The translations under genes were made by a program, and so were the position numbers. The notes beneath the pieces are model-generated. The model made no database searches and had not been told where the DNA came from. It saw nothing but the letters and a program-made list of their open reading frames with translations. From CAVPDE01 sp963702565 (GTDB lineage Bacteria; Desulfobacterota; DSM-4660; Desulfatiglandales; HGW-15), in the NCBI GenBank assembly GCA_963702565.1, contig CAVPDE010000024.1, positions 124,001-188,000 on the forward strand: 64,000 bases of DNA, in the 5' to 3' direction. Of this stretch, positions 62,158 through 64,000 are shown piece after piece. Each line of letters opens with the position of its first letter. Positions within the stretch are counted from its first letter, which is position 1.

Positions 62158-62949
62158 TTAATGAACCGCAAGGACTCGCCGCCGGGGGGATTTCGCCCTT
62201 CCAGACACTGCCCTTCCTTGCCCGGGAGTGAAGGCAATCACATGATTTCTGCCTTTTCCCTTGGCCCGGTAGAGAGACTTATCCGCACTGTCTAAGAGCT
62301 CATTCCAGTGATCGATTTTAGTTTCCGGGACTGCAGCGACTCCAATGCTGCACGTAAGTCTAAATGAATTCCCCTCCCATTCGAAGGAACTCTTTTCCAC
62401 CTGTCGCCTCAACTTCTCAGCCACTTCCGAGGCCTTCGACTCACTTGTCTCCGGCAATATCACCGCGATTTCATCTCCACCGTAGCGGGCCGCTACATCT
62501 GCGCTTCGCAGGCAGCCCTTAAGCAGTGCAGCAAATGCCTTTAACACAAGATCTCCGCAGGGATGCCCGTAGGTGTCGTTCACCTTCTTAAAGTGATCGA
62601 TGTCAAGAAGGAGCAAGGCGAGGCTTCTCTTGTACCGCACGGCCCTTCTGTGCTCTGACTCAAGTGTTTGCATAAAATATCGGTGATTAAAAAGTCCTGT
62701 CAGACCGTCAGTGATAGATAGTTCCCTCAGTTTTCTGTTCGCTTCCATCAATTCGAGCGTTCGTTCCTCAAATCTTGCCTGCAACCCGTCCCGGGCTTTT
62801 TCAACCAAATGCAAAAGCAGAGAATCCATTATCTTCCCAAGGAGTTCTTTGATATCCAGAGATTTGGACAACGAACTTGTCAGCTCATGAAACTCCCGAA
62901 GCTTTGTCCCGCTCGTGATCATTGTCTCTTTTTGGGTGGTAACGCCCAT
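62158..62949 (-). CDS. GGDEF diguanylate cyclase
   Basis: Makes cyclic di-GMP from GTP. GGDEF domain about residues 80-235: LTDGLTGLFNHRYF-like start (SITDGLTGLFNHRYF), LLLDIDHFKKVNDTYGHPCGD, and the active-site motif GGDEI with the Glu/Asp kept. RSAD, five residues earlier, forms the inhibitory RxxD site for product feedback. The first 75 residues form a helical part (ELLGKIMDSLLLHLVEKARDGLQARFEE) that may dimerise; no receiver or PAS is seen. 263 residues. Confidence 0.93.
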   Translation of the reverse strand: MGVTTQKETMITSGTKLREFHELTSSLSKSLDIKELLGKIMDSLLLHLVEKARDGLQARFEERTLELMEANRKLRELSITDGLTGLFNHRYFMQTLESEHRRAVRYKRSLALLLLDIDHFKKVNDTYGHPCGDLVLKAFAALLKGCLRSADVAARYGGDEIAVILPETSESKASEVAEKLRRQVEKSSFEWEGNSFRLTCSIGVAAVPETKIDHWNELLDSADKSLYRAKGKGRNHVIAFTPGQGRAVSGRAKSPRRRVLAVH

Positions 62950-63180
62950 GTTTCATCCTGATCGAGGCCTGGAGGTCCTGTCCCAAAACCATGAAGCCTA
63001 AAGCTAATCCACCCCTTCTCATACGGTCATATTCTACGGGCTTCTTTCAGCTATGTCTGTAGGGGAATAGCTCATTTTGGCAGGGGGGACTCCCGAGAGA
63101 CAGGAGTATCTCCTGAGAGGCAGTTGGGGGGGTGCTGAGTGGTTTCGTTGAGGGCTGGGTTTGTTTTTGAATGGGGATGC

Positions 63181-63468
63181 TCAGAACCCCAGTCTCAAGT
63201 CGTAGTATTCGATTGAGTCGGTCGCCATAAGCTTCATCTCCGGCCTGGCTCCCTGATCGAGCTTATGCCGGCAATCACCACAATCCCAATGTGGCCAGGA
63301 CTCCTTGACCGCATGATCCAGACAACCCCTATAGAGAGCACAAAAGACATTCCTCTCCCCCTTCCTTTGCAGCGGCTTACCAGCGCGATTCATGAGGCAC
63401 CTCTCATGGCTTTGAGGCTTACATATGGTTTTGCGAACCGGTTTTTCTTTGGAGCGGTCTAAACACAT
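63181..63468 (-). CDS. Cys-rich small protein
   Basis: 95 residues from the ATG at 63468 (GGAG four bases upstream). Contains CKPQSHERC, then CALYRGCLDHAVKESWPHWDCGDCRH, the C...C-x2-C-type pattern of small zinc or Fe-S proteins found near signalling genes. Overlaps the end of the zinc-ribbon protein at 63419 by about 50 bp. An open frame from 63525 is less likely. Function unknown. Confidence 0.65.
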   Translation of the reverse strand: MCLDRSKEKPVRKTICKPQSHERCLMNRAGKPLQRKGERNVFCALYRGCLDHAVKESWPHWDCGDCRHKLDQGARPEMKLMATDSIEYYDLRLGF

Positions 63469-63679
63469 CTTGCTCCGCCTGAAGACGGCTTTCAGCGCTT
63501 CTGCCGGTAACATCGGGATTCGCATCCGATAATGGATAGCCCCAGATGAGAATCCCCCTCATGGTCTGGATTTCCATCACGCCTCTGCAATTCAGGCATT
63601 TGAGGGAACCCCTGAAGTTACTGAACGCTTGATGATCCATATTCATTTCTTGGCCGCACGAAAGGCACTGTATTTTCAT
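63419..63679 (-). CDS. small zinc-ribbon protein
   Basis: 86 residues: MKIQCLSCGQEMNMDHQAFSNFRGSLKCLNCRGVMEIQT with two C-x2-C pairs (CLSC and CLNC) forms a zinc ribbon, then a variable tail. Its ATG is 4 bp after the end of the receiver gene, so it belongs to that operon, and it overlaps the next Cys-rich gene. Function unknown. Confidence 0.7.
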   Translation of the reverse strand: MKIQCLSCGQEMNMDHQAFSNFRGSLKCLNCRGVMEIQTMRGILIWGYPLSDANPDVTGRSAESRLQAEQDVFRPLQRKTGSQNHM

Positions 63680-63683
63680 CGCT

Positions 63684-64000
63684 CTATCCTCCCTGTCCCA
63701 TCCCCAAGCTTCCCTGTTCTCCTTGCCTGGACGCCAGCGCTCCTTGGACGGCGCTTTGAAAATCCTTGAGTTTGAAGGGTTTGAATATTACGGAGTCAAC
63801 AGATCCCTTCGTAACCTTCTTCCAAACAGTCTCCCCGTCAGTGCCCGTTATAAGTATGACCGGGGTTTTTGGTGATCTCTCTTTAACGAGCTGGGCTAAC
63901 TTCGAACCATCCATGGTAGGCATCTGAAGGTCGGTTACGACCAGGTCGAAAGAGCTCTCGATAAAGGCAGCGAGAGCTTCAATCCCGTTGCTGGCAAGAG
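63684..64000 (-). CDS. response regulator receiver protein (partial, runs off the window)
   Basis: The C-terminal part of a CheY-like receiver. The frame continues through the window edge with LASNGIEALAAFIESSFDLVVTDLQMPTMDG containing the phospho-Asp, then VILITGTDG with the conserved Thr and VIFKPFKLKDF with the Lys. About 105 residues are visible; the N-terminal DD pair is outside. It is followed by two small Cys-rich proteins on the same strand. Confidence 0.9.
   Translation of the reverse strand, partial: LASNGIEALAAFIESSFDLVVTDLQMPTMDGSKLAQLVKERSPKTPVILITGTDGETVWKKVTKGSVDSVIFKPFKLKDFQSAVQGALASRQGEQGSLGMGQGG

Overview
The window is a stretch of bacterial chromosome of moderate GC content. 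Its gene content suggests a deltaproteobacterium (Desulfobacterota, perhaps Syntrophobacteria-like). This is an inference from the complete 14-gene nuo operon with an unusually short NuoG, a TorF-type porin, a CheB-CheR-PAS hybrid, one- and two-domain signalling proteins and many small lipoproteins. No rRNA or other taxonomic marker is present, so the assignment stays tentative.

Layout. (1) 0-10 kb: a surface-glycan cluster with a GT2, three GT4 glycosyltransferases, a polysaccharide deacetylase, a FemAB/CelD-like acyltransferase, a SAM methyltransferase, GDP-mannose 4,6-dehydratase and a GT-C membrane glycosyltransferase. (2) 10-18 kb: housekeeping genes, namely a SpoU/TrmH rRNA methyltransferase between two tiny Lys/Arg-rich proteins, a spermidine synthase with a good sigma-70 promoter, a zinc/manganese ABC permease-ATPase pair without its binding protein, valS directly behind a strong terminator hairpin, and a very acidic coiled protein. 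(3) 18.4-32.6 kb: nuoA-N in canonical order behind a near-consensus promoter. NuoG is short but keeps the extra N7 cluster ligands, and NuoJ carries an inserted hydrophilic domain. (4) 32.9-41.2 kb: tRNA-Arg(CCG) followed by a decayed integrase, then a gene-poor region. It holds a sigma-54 site with a small membrane protein, a lone receiver protein, a VTT/TVP38 membrane protein, a CBM48 protein, a broken old-yellow-enzyme gene, two paralogous fibronectin-III-like proteins and small zinc-ribbon proteins. (5) 41.7-51 kb: bipA/typA, a small excisionase-like HTH protein next to an AT-rich island, a frameshifted membrane gene, a porin, an ICMT-like methyltransferase, an M28/PA-domain lipoprotein, an EamA transporter, a B12-radical SAM protein and a flavin reductase. 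(6) 51-53.4 kb: remnants of nucleotidyltransferase and XRE genes and a PilZ-like protein. (7) 53.4-64 kb: a solitary mreB with a small partner, then minus-strand signalling genes (CheB-CheR-PAS, PAS histidine kinase, NarL-type regulator), three small exported proteins, a diguanylate cyclase and a receiver/zinc-ribbon operon cut by the window end.

The intergenic DNA is unusually rich in repeats: a 150-bp multi-hairpin element in two nearly identical copies 17.7 kb apart, dRS3-like palindromes, and several islands made of decayed short words, each with its own unit, folding back on themselves close to gene ends. No complete new defence or metabolic system is evident. The most notable novelties are these repeat families, the modified complex I subunits, the basic mini-proteins around the rRNA methyltransferase, the paired Fn3-like proteins, and the sigma-54-linked small membrane gene.
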